NCBI GenBank assembly: GCA_030674185.1
Contig: CM060312.1
Coordinates: 33,242,813-33,306,812 of the forward strand
Origin: Monoplex corrugatus
Taxonomy: Eukaryota > Mollusca > Gastropoda > Littorinimorpha > Ranellidae
DNA: 64,000 nucleotides
Direction: 5' to 3'
Position 1 is the first letter of the stretch; each line of letters opens with the position of its first letter. Shown one piece after another: positions 22,083 through 33,440 of the stretch. A program made the translations under genes and the position numbers. A model generated the notes under the pieces. That model was not told the DNA's origin. It worked only from the letters and a program-made list of their open reading frames with translations, and did not search any database.

Positions 22083-22450
22083 TCAAGAGAAAAGAAAGAA
22101 AGACAAGAACGGAAGAAAGAAAGAAAGAAAGAAAGACAAGAACGAAAGACAGAAAGAAAGAAAGAAAGAAAGACAGACAGACAGAAAGAATAAAAGAAAG
22201 AATGACACAGACAGAACAGAACAGAAGAAAGAAAAGAAAGACAGACAGACAAAAGAAAGAAAGACAGACAGAAAGAAAGAAAGAAAGACGACATGACAGA
22301 AGAAGAAAGACAGACAGAAAGAAAGAAAGACAGACAGAGAAAAGAACAGAAAAAAGAAAAGAAAGACTGACAGAAAGAAAGAAAGAAAGAAAGAACAAAA
22401 AGAAAGAAAGAAAGAATAAAAACAAAACAAAAAAACAAAAAAAACAATAC
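22083..22450. repeat. (GAAA)n/(GACA)n purine-rich tract
   Basis: About 370 bp of AAGA and GACA units, almost free of T on the plus strand. All overlapping long frames (K/R/E-rich or S/F/L-rich) are low complexity. Confidence 0.95.
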
Positions 22451-22546
22451 AAAACAAACCTAGCAGAACATGTAGGCATATTTAGAACAGAAACTAGGAC
22501 GAGGTTTGTGGGGAACCAACAACAGAGCGTGGAAGGACTCTACGCT

Positions 22547-22753
22547 TTAACCCTTTGACTCCCGCACCCTGTCCACCAGCATCTCGCATTGCCAACCATG
22601 CTAGCAAGCAAAAACTTAACCCTTGGATTCCCTCACCCTTTCCACCAGCTTCCCGCAAGGGAAGAAAGCTGGCGGAAAGAGTGAGGGAATCCAAGGGTTA
22701 ATTTTTTTTTTTTGCAGTTGGTAGATAAGAGTGCGGTGGAGTCAAAGGGTTAA
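22547..22753. mobile_element. TTAA palindromic MITE copy 3
   Basis: TTAA at both ends (22547-22550, 22750-22753). Inner arms share the private variants CCTTGGATTCCC and CTTTCC instead of CCTTTGACTCCC and CTATCC. Confidence 0.88.
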
Positions 22754-23315
22754 TGGAAACAACAAGGCCTTGAAGTTGAAGGTCACACGAACCAGCAGCT
22801 TGACCAGCTGGGCCGATTACCGACCGGTACATTTCGCCAGCCACCCGGCCAACTCAGCTGTGGAACTTTACACCATACCCACCCTAACCCTCTTCCCTCA
22901 TCCCCACTTCTCCCCCCTTCCCCCGCCCAAACCCCCGCCCTTTCAGTACTAAACAAGGCGGTTCGCTTGTCAACAAGATGATCAGTTTCCAACACACGCT
23001 ACCGTGGAGCTCCCCCCACCCCACCCCCTACCCTACAACCTACTACACCTGAGTGGTCAGCACAGAGAATGAAGAACATTACTTAACTTACCGGCAGGCC
23101 CAGCTTGGACCCCGAAATAGATCGGTCAGGGTTATTTGTCTTCTGGGCTGGCACACAACTCCAAACTCCACCCTTCCCTATTTAGTAGCTGAGAAGTGAG
23201 AAGGGGGGTAGGTGGGGTTGGGGGCGGGGGTGGGAGGTGGGGGTGCGGGGAGGGGGTGTAGAGAACTGGTCAGGGAGGGAGACTGACTAAACCGGTGAGG
23301 ATGATGGGTAAAAAG
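22754..23315. other. no gene; GC-rich, G/C-tract-rich DNA
   Basis: Rich in CCCC and GGGG runs, with a GGGTGGGG-type block at 23210-23270. No coding region is recognised. Confidence 0.5.
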
Positions 23316-23540
23316 TTAACCCATTGACTCCCGCACCCTATGCACCCCCCCCCCCCCCCCAAGCATCCTGCATTGTAAACCCTGCCAGCAAAGCAAAAAT
23401 TTAACTCTTACTCAGCTCTTTGACTCCCTCACCCTATCCCACTAGCTTCCTGCACGAAGCTGGTAGACAGGGTGAGGAGTAAAAAGAGTTAAGTTTTTTT
23501 GCAATTGGTGGATATAAGAGGTAGGAATCAAAAGGGTTAA
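23316..23540. mobile_element. TTAA palindromic MITE copy 4
   Basis: TTAA at both ends, with a C18 homopolymer inserted in the left arm at 23346-23360. The inner palindrome centres near 23456. Confidence 0.85.
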
Positions 23541-23670
23541 TTAAGGGCGGAGAACAGAATGATGGCAACGAGAGAACGACGTGATCAAACCATACTGTTA
23601 ATCTGACTTTCTATGATCGAAACCACTTCCAACTTTTCTGTGATAGTCGACTAAAAATTCGAGTCATACC

Positions 23671-23958
<288 letters not shown>

Positions 23959-24028
23959 TGTGCCATCATGGGTAGCGTAAGGGAGAAAGAGTTGGCAAGT
24001 CAGCAGCAAGCTGAAAGATTTGAAGAGA

Positions 24029-24205
24029 TGAACCCGTTTACTTCCGCACACCAACACCAACTGCAAAAACTTAAACCGTTTGACTCCCTCACCCAGTGAA
24101 GCTGGTGGATAGGGCGAGGGAGTCAAACGGGTTCAGTTTTTGCTTTGCTAGCATGTTTGACAAAGCAGGACGATGGTGGACAGGGTGTGAGAGTCAAAGG
24201 GTTAA
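24029..24205. mobile_element. TTAA palindromic MITE copy 5
   Basis: The left TTAA has decayed to TGAA; the right TTAA is at 24202-24205. Both inner arms carry CCGTTTGAC in place of CCTTTGAC. Confidence 0.85.
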
Positions 24206-24280
24206 TCAATTATATACTGTTTTGATGTCTAGGTCTCCATAAACAACGTCGACCAGGTCTTCTTTGGTCTGCCTGTTGCT

Positions 24281-24465
24281 TTAACTTTTTGACTCCCGCA
24301 CCCTGTCCTCCAGCATCCCGCATTGTCAACCATGCCAACAAGACAAAAACTTGATCTTTTGATTCCCTCACACTGTCCGCCAGCTTCTCTCCCAGGAAGT
24401 TGGTGGATAGGGTGAGGGAGTCAAAGGATTTAAGTTTTTGCAGTCGGTGAACAGGGTGCGGGAGT
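24281..24465. mobile_element. TTAA palindromic MITE copy 6, right end replaced by element W
   Basis: Left TTAA at 24281-24284 and intact inner palindrome. The right arm stops at GGTGCGGGAGTC, where W sequence begins (CCTTGGTTATGTATAAG). Confidence 0.82.
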
Positions 24466-24720
24466 CCTTGGTTATGTATAAGTTTGTATTCAGGTATTGT
24501 TTTTTAAATCCTCTGTGTGATAAATTGGACGAATGGTCAACGCCAGTGGCATCTCCTTAGATTATGTGCGCGAATGCATTATATGTTTACTATATTTTCT
24601 TTTTCTTTTTCTTTTTTTTTAATCTGTTGAAGCATTGTGTGCGTTTTGAAATGGTTATAGCCTTGACATGGCTCTACGCAGTCAGCTGGGCTTTGAATAA
24701 AAGTAAAAATAACATCAAAA
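24464..24720 (+). mobile_element. element W, copy 3 (5'-truncated)
   Basis: Contains only the right half of W, from the CTTAGTTATGTTTAAATTTG-equivalent to GCTCTACGCAGTCAGCTGGG and an A-rich tail AAAATAACATC. Truncation at one end only is what retroposition by target-primed reverse transcription produces, which supports a LINE/SINE nature for W. Confidence 0.78.
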
Positions 24721-24833
24721 ACAATAACGTCTGCTCTAGCTGACAGTCCGTCTTAATTATGCATCCCACAAGCAGTAATTCTGTGCACCAGGAGCATGGT
24801 CAGAGTGCCAAGTCTGGCACTGGATTGTCGAGT

Positions 24834-25013
24834 TTAACCCTTTGGCTCCCGCACCCTGTCCACCAGCATCCTGCATTGTCAACCATGCTAGCAAAGCAAA
24901 AAGTTAACCCTTTGACTCCCTCACCCCAGTTTCCTGCAAGAAGCTGGTGGGTTGGATGAGGGAGTCAAAGGTTAAGTTTTTGCAGTTGGTGGATTGGGTG
25001 CTGGAGTCAAAGG
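24834..25013. mobile_element. TTAA palindromic MITE copy 7
   Basis: Left TTAA at 24834-24837. The right terminal repeat has decayed to GGAGTCAAAGGACG. The inner stem lacks part of the left arm. Confidence 0.83.
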
Positions 25014-25459
25014 ACGTTGGATAAAAATTGATACACAAAATGAATAGGACATTTTTTTTTCTCTGGTGTATGTTATATATCGGACATTCAAACACAAAAT
25101 GATATTCATTTTCACTTAGGTTTGTTCAAACTGGACAAATTCTTATTTGGTCTTTTTATCTACGAAACGTATTATTTACCGTAATGGGATGTGTGCCTAA
25201 ACGTCGCTTGCGATAATGCTACTCTAAAACAACGTGTGACAACTTTACATGTACACTTTTATTTCCTAACATAGTTTTAAAGGATCTATCATCCATCATA
25301 CCTTTTCTGCAATAACTCCAGATCATTCTTGAATAGATATGTCAGCTGTTCTTTGCTAAAAAAAAAAAAAGCCCGACCAAATTCTGGTACATTTCCAACA
25401 CCTTGCTAACCATGCAATGTTACATCCAGTTTCATAGTGATTTCCGTGTTTGCAACCCA
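25014..25459. other. no gene seen
   Basis: AT-rich unique-looking DNA. Nothing supported. Confidence 0.5.
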
Positions 25460-25461
25460 AC

Positions 25462-25950
25462 TACTTCTTCTTCTTCTTCTCCTCCTCCATCTTCTTCTTT
25501 TTCTTCATCTTCTTCTTCTTATTCTCCTCCTCCCTTCTTTTCTTCTCTTCTTACTTTCCTCCTCCTCCTTCTTCTTGTCTTCCTTCTAATTCTCCTCCTT
25601 CTCCTTCTTCTTTTTCTTCTCCTCCTTCTTCTTCTACTCCTCCTTCTCCTCCTCTTCGTTCTTCTTCTCCACCTCCTCCTTCTTCTTATCTTCCTTCTTA
25701 TTCTCCTCCTTCTCCTTCTTCTTCTCCTCCTCTTCCCTCTTCTTCTCCTTCTTCTTCTTCTCCTCCTCTTCCTTCTTCTTCCTTTTCTCCTTCTCTTCTT
25801 CTTGTCTTCCTTCTTCTCCTCCTCCTTCCTTTTCTTCTTTTCCTCCTCCTCCTCCTTCTTCTTCTCCTTTTTTCTTATCCTCCTCCTCCCTCTTCTCCTC
25901 CTTCTTCTTCTTCTTCTCCTCCTCCTCCTTCTTCTTCGTTTTCTTTTTCA
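25462..25950. repeat. 490-bp polypyrimidine (TTC/CTC)n tract
   Basis: Nearly purine-free on the plus strand for about 490 bp. The 270- and 222-codon open frames it creates (poly Ser/Leu/Phe/Pro) are artefacts of stop-free low complexity. It is followed by (CA)n at 25951-26048. Confidence 0.97.
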
Positions 25951-25957
25951 CACACAA

Positions 25958-25999
<42 letters not shown>

Positions 26000-26001
26000 C
26001 A

Positions 26002-26037
<36 letters not shown>

Positions 26038-26648
26038 CACACACACACTATCTCCACACAAAGACACACTCTCTCGTGGACCGATTCGAAACAATCACCC
26101 TTTTTTCAAAAGATTTAAAGGTGGGAAGGTGGGGGGGTTGGAACCAGATGGAAAGTGGCATGTGTGTGCGGAGGATGTGCAGCCGAGGAGTGAAGATCAC
26201 GCAACAGGGACGTGATGGAGAGTGGGCATGGGTGGGTGGGTGGGTGGTGGTGGTGGTGGTTGTGGTTAGGGGGGGGTGCAAGGCGGTGTTGGGTGTGACA
26301 ACCGGGGATGGAAACTCTCGTGCAGCAGGTGTTGTGGTCGTAGGCTAACTGCCGACTGAAAAGGATGGTGGTGAAAAGAGGCAGGAATCATGCAACAGTG
26401 TTAGGTAACATAGGATTAACTCGACAAAATGTGGTCAGGTTTAAATAATTGTCGGCGAAACTATAAACCAGTTATGAGTAAATATTGCCTTTTGTCGGTT
26501 CAACTGAAATTAACATTCTTACGGATAGTCGTCACTCATTGCTTTTTGTCGTTCACAACGAAATCACACAGATCAGCGAAATCACACACTACACTGCCTT
26601 TTATCACTATCACACACCGACACACACCACACACACACACACACACAC

Positions 26649-26695
<47 letters not shown>

Positions 26696-26916
26696 CACAC
26701 ACACACACACACACCACACACACACACACACCACACACACACACACAACACACACACACACACGCACACACACACACACACACAACCACCACACACACAC
26801 ACACACACACACACCACTAATGTGCTTATGGCAACCCTACGCCTTTTCTCTCCAAAAGTCTACCTATACAGTCTTTGAGATGTCAGGGTAAATAACACTT
26901 GTAGGACTTGTTTCAG
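25951..26916. repeat. (CA)n blocks at 25951-26048 and 26612-26815; unique DNA between
   Basis: Two long CA microsatellites with CCA interruptions. Between them lies unique-looking DNA with a GGTGGGTGG stretch near 26230-26270. No gene is supported. Confidence 0.88.
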
Positions 26917-27055
26917 TTTCATTTCAGTTTCTTAAGATGACGTCTCCGCGCTCGGAACGAATTCCATACGTACTAACGTCACAGGTGCCATGTGTATGGT
27001 GATCAGTGATTTGCACATAAACCCATGAGCTGGCAGGTCCTGAGGCCCTACCTAA
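26917..27055 (-). mobile_element. SINE family A, 3' part only
   Basis: Begins TTTCAGTTTCATTTCAGTTT and contains GACGTCTCCGCGCTCGGAAC and CACAGGTGCCATGTGTATGG, matching the 3' half of 2028-2428 in reverse complement. The tRNA head is absent. Confidence 0.82.
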
Positions 27056-27320
27056 ATTGTGTTTTACCTAGTCTATATTTTATACTGATATTTTATCAGC
27101 CTACCGCTGGAACAATCTTGGTTACATGTAAATGACATATGTATGTGTGTATCTTACCTTCAAAAAAGGAACAAACATATAAAGTAAATAAATAAATAGT
27201 TAAAGGCCTGGATCACAACACAGCCAGCTGTTCTGTTATGGAGATCCCACCGAGTAGGACTTGGAAAGGGCCAGTTTGGACAGTATCAAGGCTATGATCC
27301 TGATGACCACTCTGCTGGAC

Positions 27321-27418
27321 GGGCCACGTCATTTGGATGGACAGCTAAGAGAAAAGTATCTACGCTTCTCTTCGTGGACAGCTCCTGCATGCCACGCCAT
27401 CTGTTCTACGAAGTGCTT
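27321..27418. repeat. 98-bp direct repeat, left copy flanking element W
   Basis: Starts GGGCCACGTCATTTGGATGG and ends GTGCTT. It is about 85 percent identical to 27981-28076. The W copy lies exactly between the two. Confidence 0.85.
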
Positions 27419-27980
27419 GTTATTGTTGTTCAAAGCCCAGCTGACTGCGTAGAGCCATGTCAGGGCTATAACCGCTTCAAAACATACAAAACTTCAACAG
27501 GAAAAAAGCAACAAACAAACAAACAAAAAGGGAGAATTAAGTACACATATGAATACCTTCGCGCACTTAATCTAAGGACATGCCCCTGGCGTTGACCACT
27601 CCGTTTAACTTATCGCACAAGGGATATCAAAAACACACCTGAATACATATGTAAGCATACCTAAGGACACCAGAACATTATATAGATATAAAAACGGGCA
27701 TAAATTACCTAAAATTGCTTCCGCATATCTCACCTCCCAAGAGCCAAAAATGCACTTAATACATGTACCCAATTATCAATCCTAAGAAAGATTACGCAAG
27801 ACTTTGTCAGACACACACAGGCGAATAGACAAGCAAGGCAGAAAATGATGGGGAAGACATGACAGAAAGCAAAGGAGGAAGAAAGAAACAAAGAGAGTGA
27901 CAGAAAAGAGGCAATTTTTAGCACAGAATTTCCAGAAGGGGGGATACTATTTATACTGAAAGAGCCCCTGGCATCCCAAC
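27419..27980 (-). mobile_element. element W, copy 4, between 97-bp direct repeats
   Basis: Full-length W in minus orientation. The tail GTTATTGTTGTT is on the left at 27419, the body follows, and GAAAGAGCCCCTGGCATCCC is at the right end. Both ends abut a diverged 96-98 bp direct repeat. Confidence 0.8.
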
Positions 27981-28076
27981 GGGCCACAACATTTGGATGG
28001 ACAGCAAGAAGAGTAACATACGCTTCTCTTCGTAGACAGCTCCTGCGCGCCAGGCCATCTGTTCTACCAAATGCTT
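27981..28076. repeat. 96-bp direct repeat, right copy
   Basis: Second copy of the flanking duplication. About 14 differences from the left copy, so the event is old. Confidence 0.85.
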
Positions 28077-28318
28077 AATTAAGCAGTGTCCAGGACACAG
28101 GGAGGCTCCAAAAAATGCGGTACAACAATTGTAACGAACACAACACAAGCGCTTAAAAAAATTGTAAACAACAGCCTTACGAACAAAGACACCCGCCTTG
28201 GAGCTGGACACAGCTTTCTGCACAGGACTGGCGTGTTTTTTGACAAAGAACAACCGCTCCAACTTTGCAAGCATCCCATGTGCGCTGTAACAGGTGAACC
28301 AGGAAACGCAGGAGCATG

Positions 28319-28511
28319 TTAACCCTTTGACTCCCGCACCCTATCCACCAAGCGTAAAAACTTAACCCTTTGACTCCCTCACCCTATCCACCAGCTTCCT
28401 GCATGAAGCTGGTGGATAGGATGAGGGAGTCGAAGGGTTAAGTTTTTGTTTTGCTAGCATGGTTGACAATGCTGGATGCTGGTGGACAGAGTGCGGGAGT
28501 CAAAGGGTTAA
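28319..28511. mobile_element. TTAA palindromic MITE copy 8 (193 bp)
   Basis: Intact form with TTAA at 28319-28322 and 28508-28511, inner TTAA on both sides of the palindrome, and the long arm (TTTTGCTAGCATGGTTGACA) on the right. Confidence 0.9.
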
Positions 28512-28554
28512 AAGCAGCTTCTCGATAGCAATTTTCTGGTGTTTTCGTTGTCCC

Positions 28555-29130
28555 AAACGTCATTGTTATTGTTATTGTTATTGTTATTATTATTGTTGCT
28601 TAAAGCTCATCCAACTACGTAGAGCTTATATCAGGACTATCACCGTTTCAAACATACACAATACTTCGATCGGGAAGATAAAAAGAAAAGGAAAAGAAAA
28701 CTATGTACACATATCAATGCATTCGCGCACATAATCTGTGGAGATGCCCCTGGCGTTGACCATTCCGTCCAATTTGTCGCACAGGGGATTTACAAAACAT
28801 ACCTGAATACAAATTTAAATATAAGTAAGGACACTAATATATACAAACGGGCCTAAATTACCTAAGATTGCTTCCGCATATCTCACTTCCCTACAGCCAA
28901 AAATGCACTTAATACATGTACCCAATTATCAAGCCTAAGAGAAAGCACGTAAGACTTTATCGAACACATACAGGTGAACGGACCAGCAAGGCAGAAAATG
29001 ATAAGAAGAAATGACAGAGAGCAAAGGAGGAAGAAAAACAAAGAGAGTAACAGAAGAGGAAATTTCTAGCACAGAATTTCCAGAAGACGGGGATACTATT
29101 TATACTGAAAAAGCTCTCAGCATTCTTACG
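28555..29130 (-). mobile_element. element W, copy 5
   Basis: Starts with (GTTATT)n on the plus strand (28563-28594), the reverse complement of an (AATAAC)n tail. It contains TAATACATGTACCCAATTAT and ends near GCATTCTTACGGGG. Confidence 0.82.
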
Positions 29131-29396
29131 GGGGAATCACGATCAGTAGGAATGACTGAGAAGTTCAAAGTTTATAAATTCGAGTAATGAAATCAACATT
29201 GATCTGAATGTGGGGAAAAAAAACAACTAAAGAAATGTTAACTGATTTCTAAAAATTTCCAAATGTTGTACCCGATCTTTGTTTGTTTGTTTTGTTTTTA
29301 TATCAAAGGTATGACAATTGAAGTCGTGGAAGAATAGAAATGTGTGGGCACAGTTTTGGATAACAAAAATCGATTTTTACATCTAAATAAGATCTT

Positions 29397-29845
29397 CATC
29401 GTCATCAAGTGCCTTGCCGCATGGCGTTGGCGATCATGCCCTTCCATCTGTTTCTATCTCTTGTTGCCGCAAGCACATCTTCCGCCCTCTCTGTCTTCAG
29501 TCACACTGCAAGTCCGTCCAATATTTTTTTCCTGTGTCTACCTGGTGCTCTCTTTCCCTCCAGCTTTCCTGTTGTGACCAGGTGCTCCAATTCCCCTTTC
29601 CTCACAAAATGGCCTATAAATGCTGCTTGTCTTTTCCTGATCTTCTTTATCAATGATCTTCTTGTGTCTGCCTCCTTCAAGACTGTCTCGTTTGTTTTCT
29701 TTGCTGTCCATGGAACTCTCAACATTCTTCTTAGAAACCACATCTCGGCTGCCTCAATCTTGTTCTGGCTTTGCTTGTTGACTGTCCACGCCTCACAACC
29801 GTATAACATTATCGGTTTTACATAAAGTTCAAGAACTCTCTTACA
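29397..29845 (-). mobile_element. RTE-like LINE copy, best-preserved 3' coding end
   Basis: The minus-strand frame of 121 codons (29866-29501) is unbroken: RVLELYVKPIMLYGCEAWTV, NKIEAAEMWFLRRMLRVPWT, KKIRKRQAAFIGHFVRKGEL and KLEGKRAPGRHRKKILDG. The 3' tail is only a few ATC units at about 29395-29407. It is one of the youngest-looking copies, though 5'-truncated near 29845. Confidence 0.9.
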
Positions 29846-30643
29846 TAAAGATCTTATGAATAGCAAATATTAGTCAAGGCCGTGTCTTCAGAAGGTAAAG
29901 TCTTTAACGTGAATACTTGTATTCCTTGCTCTCTTCATCGATGGTTTTTTTGTTGTTTTTTTAAGTCCATTTTAACATTTTCATTTGCGTGCTATTACGG
30001 TGTATTAAGTTTTAAGAATTTTTCACAGGTAGGTGAATATTGGTGGAAAGACGATGGGTGAAAAGCAGAAAAATGCAAGTCAGCTATATATAGAGATCGT
30101 GTTGTGTGTAAGTCTAGAATAATTGCAAGTGATTAACACACATGCTCTTGCTCGGGAAGGTTGGCACTGAATTATATTGTGATTGTATGTGTGTATGCCA
30201 CTTCCATCTGTTTAGCGCCACAGTGGTATTTCTCTTACTCTGAAGCCCGAGCATCTGGATACGTCTCGATACGTCCCAGGTTCGAGACGTCCCATGTACA
30301 AAACGTCTCTTTTACTGCGTGCGTGTGTCGCGTATTTTTATCGCGCGAACGGCGCGTACGTGCGTGCATGTGTGAAAGAGAGACAGACAGACAGACAGAC
30401 AGAGATAGAGACAGAGACAGACAGAACGAGAGAGACAGAAAGAGAGAGAGAGAGAGAGTGAGAGACGACAGAGTGAGAGAGACAGAAAGAGAGAAAAGGA
30501 TGAACACAGAAAGAATGCTCACGTTCTTCATCTTTCAGCTCCGACCATCTGCCGTGTAATACCTATCACGGTCTGTGCCCATGTTCCCACACAATGTTTC
30601 CCCGAGTCTGTGTTCCCTTGGCTTCGCACCCAGTGACATACCA

Positions 30644-30677
<34 letters not shown>

Positions 30678-30976
30678 CGTATCGAACTGGGAGCAACGAA
30701 CCTGGGACGTATCGAGACTTCCACGAGCATCTGGCCATACTGACTCAAAGGGCTGGCTGGGTGACTGGCATCCTGATCAGGTGGCACACAAACTGACCTA
30801 GCTGAAGTGATCAAAAAGCCTCTCTCTTGGCATGGTTGACGGGGTCCGTCTCAGAGATGTAGACCCAAACCAATACTCTCTCTCTCTCTCTCTCTCCTTC
30901 TTCTCGTGCGATAACTAAAGGTGTTGTAGATAGTGTCACGAATGAAATCTCTTCCATATTTGTGGCTGCATTTAGT
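29846..30976. other. no gene; GA, GT and CT microsatellites and a short inverted repeat
   Basis: (GACA/GA)n at 30374-30500, (GT)n at 30643-30675 and (CT)n at 30874-30896. GATACGTCCCAGGTTCG near 30267 is matched in reverse complement by CGAACCTGGGACGTATC near 30697. No coding region is supported. Confidence 0.55.
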
Positions 30977-31366
30977 TTAACCCTTTGACTCCCGCACCCT
31001 GCCCACCAGCACCCTACATTGTCAACCAAGTTCATCATCATCATCATCATCGTGTGCCCTGCCGCATGGCGTTGGCGATCATGGCCCTCCTCACGAATCT
31101 ATCTCCTGTCGCTGCAAGTACATCCCCCACCCTCTCCGTCTTCATTCACCCTGCAAGTCCGTCCAAAATTTTCTCACTGGGTCTACCTGGTGTTCTCTTT
31201 CCCTCCAGCTTTCCTCCAGCCCAGCATGCTAGCAAAGCAAAAACTTAACCCTTTAACTCCCTCACCCTAGCCACCAGCTTCCTGCAGGACGCTGGTGGAA
31301 AGGGTGAGGGAGTCAAAGGTTCAGTTTTTGCAGGTGGTGGATAGGGTGCGGAAATCAAAGGGTTAA
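30977..31366. mobile_element. TTAA palindromic MITE copy 9, interrupted by LINE 3' end
   Basis: Left TTAA at 30977-30980 and right TTAA at 31363-31366. The left arm runs to GTCAACCAAG at 31030 and resumes at CATGCTAGCAAAGC (31225). The insert between is the LINE fragment below. Confidence 0.87.
31031..31217 (-). mobile_element. RTE-like LINE 3' end nested in MITE
   Basis: The (ATC)n tail complement is at 31032-31050, followed by GTGCCCTGCCGCATGGCGTT. It is truncated within the GKLEG region (CCCTCCAGCTTTCC). This shows a LINE insertion later than the MITE. Confidence 0.87.
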
Positions 31367-31734
31367 AAGCCTGTTAAGTTTGGATGTTGAGCTCTATGCG
31401 AAGCTGCGGAGTTGGTTGTCCTAGCAGTGTTGATGTGTGGACATCCTTTCTGCTTGATGTGATTAATTTTATCCTCTTTGGTTTTGAGTTGGACTTCCCT
31501 GCACGCCGTGGACTGATCCATGTCACAGTCGGCATTGTAGAAGCTATGTGGTGAGAATCACACTGAGGACGGCAGCTCTTCTAGTACTGATCATGCCCAG
31601 TTGATACCGATGTCCAGACCTTCGGCGTCTGTTAACGCCCTATCGGTATGCTCAGCCCTGTTAGTATACTTCGTTGAATACAGCATATACAACAGTATTT
31701 ACGAAATCTAAAGCTTAACGTTTCAACCTATTGC
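31367..31734. other. no gene seen
   Basis: Unique-looking sequence with no supported feature. Confidence 0.5.
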
Positions 31735-32265
31735 TTATTCTTATTGTTATTGTTGTTTAAAGCCCAGCCGACTGCGTAGAGCCATATCAGGGTTATAACC
31801 GTTTCAAAACACACAAAACTTCAACATAAGTACACATATCAATGCATTCGCGCACATTATCTAAGGACATGCCCCTGGCGTTGACAACTCCGCTCAATTT
31901 ATCGCACAGGGGATTAAAAGAACATACCTGAATACAAATTTAAGCATACCTAAGGACACCAAAACATAAAAACAGGCATAAATTACCTAAAATTGCTTCG
32001 GCATATCTCACTTCCCTAGAGCTAAAAATGCACTTAATACATGTACCCAAATATCAATCCAAAAAAAAAAAGTACCAACGACTTTATCGAACACATACAG
32101 GTGAATGGACCAGCAAGGCAGAACACGATAGAAAGAAATAACAGAAAGCAAAGGAGCAAGAAAGAAACAAAGAGAGTGACAGAAAAGAGGAAATTTCTAG
32201 TACAGCATTTCCAGAAGGTGGGGATACTATTTATATTGAAAGAGTCCCCGGCATCCCCACTGGGG
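31735..32265 (-). mobile_element. element W, copy 6
   Basis: Starts TTATTGTTATTGTTGTTTAA on the plus strand, then AAGCCCAGCCGACTGCGTAG. It ends near AAGAGTCCCCGGCATCCCCA. An A10 run sits at 32060. Confidence 0.82.
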
Positions 32266-32769
32266 AAGGGAAACAGGACAGCACAAAAAGTTAAATTCAT
32301 CTTGAATATCTCAAGCATAATAAAGCCAGGCATTTTTGAACAAAACCATTTGACCATAATTATAAACTTTCTCCTCGCACTGTCAGATATGATTTGCTAA
32401 CTACGACTAATATATTAGGCAACATCCACACTAATTTAGACCTGAAGACTTACCGTCCTACAAACGTGATATCGGTCCTAAAAAAAATAAAAACAATGGA
32501 AAAAAGGACAACTGAGAAAACAAGACATGTTTCTCAGAAAACAAGACTTTTTTCAAGTTTTCACTCAATGTCAGTATGACCGAAATCTGACAGCGCGAGG
32601 AGAAAGTTTGTATGGCCATGCTAATTCAAATTTATATACATGTAAAACACCTCGACGGGCAAGATCAACTTCAACCATTGAGAACTGGCTGTTTGACCAC
32701 ACAGTTACACAGATCGACCCAGACACCACCTGAACACAGTAAAAAACATGAAACTCCCACATGCAACGC
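32266..32769. other. no gene seen
   Basis: A-rich unique-looking DNA; a LINE copy begins at its right edge. Confidence 0.5.
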
Positions 32770-33373
32770 CACAACTTTGAGACAGGTTGATACGTTTAAA
32801 TATCTGGGAACGGTCATCTCACCAGACAGCAGATGCTCATCAGAAACAGTCAGCAGAATCGACCAAGCCAAAACAGCATTCAAGAAGATGAAAAGCATTC
32901 TTACCAACAAACACCAATCAATTAACATTAGGAAGAGAGTGACTGAAGGTTATATAGAACCGATAATGTTATACGGTTGTGAGGCGTGGACTGTCAAAAC
33001 GAAAAGCCGGAACGAGATTAAGGCAGCCGATATGTGGTTACTAAGAAGAATGTTGAGTTCCATGGACAGCAAAGAAAACAACGACACAGTCTTGACGGAG
33101 ACAGACACAAGAAGATCATTCATAAGGAAGATTAGGTATAGACAGGCAACATTTATAAGCTATCTTATGAGGAAAGGGGAATTAGAGCACCTGGTCACAA
33201 CAGGAAAGCTGGAGGGAAAGAGAGCACCATGAAGACACAGGGAGAAAATATTGGGGCCTTGTAGGGTGGCTGAGGACAGAGAGGGTGAGAGATGTGGCGA
33301 CAAGGGATAGATGCAAATGGAGGGCCATGATCGCCAACGCCATGCGGAAGGGCATATGATGATGATGATGATC
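32770..33373 (+). mobile_element. RTE-like LINE, longest copy, with (GAT)n tail
   Basis: One frame from about 32765 to 33232 encodes VDTFKYLGTVISPDSRCSSE, IDQAKTAFKKMKSILTNKHQ, IEPIMLYGCEAWTVKTKSRN and GELEHLVTTGKLEGKRAP, then TGA. Sister copies read on past that stop. The FKYLG and YGCEAW blocks lie after the RT catalytic core, so the copy is 5'-truncated. (GAT)5 is at 33356-33373, followed directly by (CA)n. Confidence 0.9.
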
Positions 33374-33440
33374 ACACACACACACACAACCACACACACA
33401 CACACACACACACACAATCACACACACAATCACACACATT
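33374..33440. repeat. (CA)n microsatellite
   Basis: CA tract with AATCA and ACCACA interruptions, directly after the LINE tail. Confidence 0.9.

Noticed and set aside
25403..26215. 270-codon Ser/Leu/Phe-rich open frame
   Set aside because: Lies on a stop-free polypyrimidine tract and a CA repeat; low complexity in every frame.
32612..33232. 206-codon frame as a host gene
   Set aside because: Carries the FKYLG and YGCEAW LINE blocks and ends in a (GAT)n tail; it is a truncated retrotransposon.
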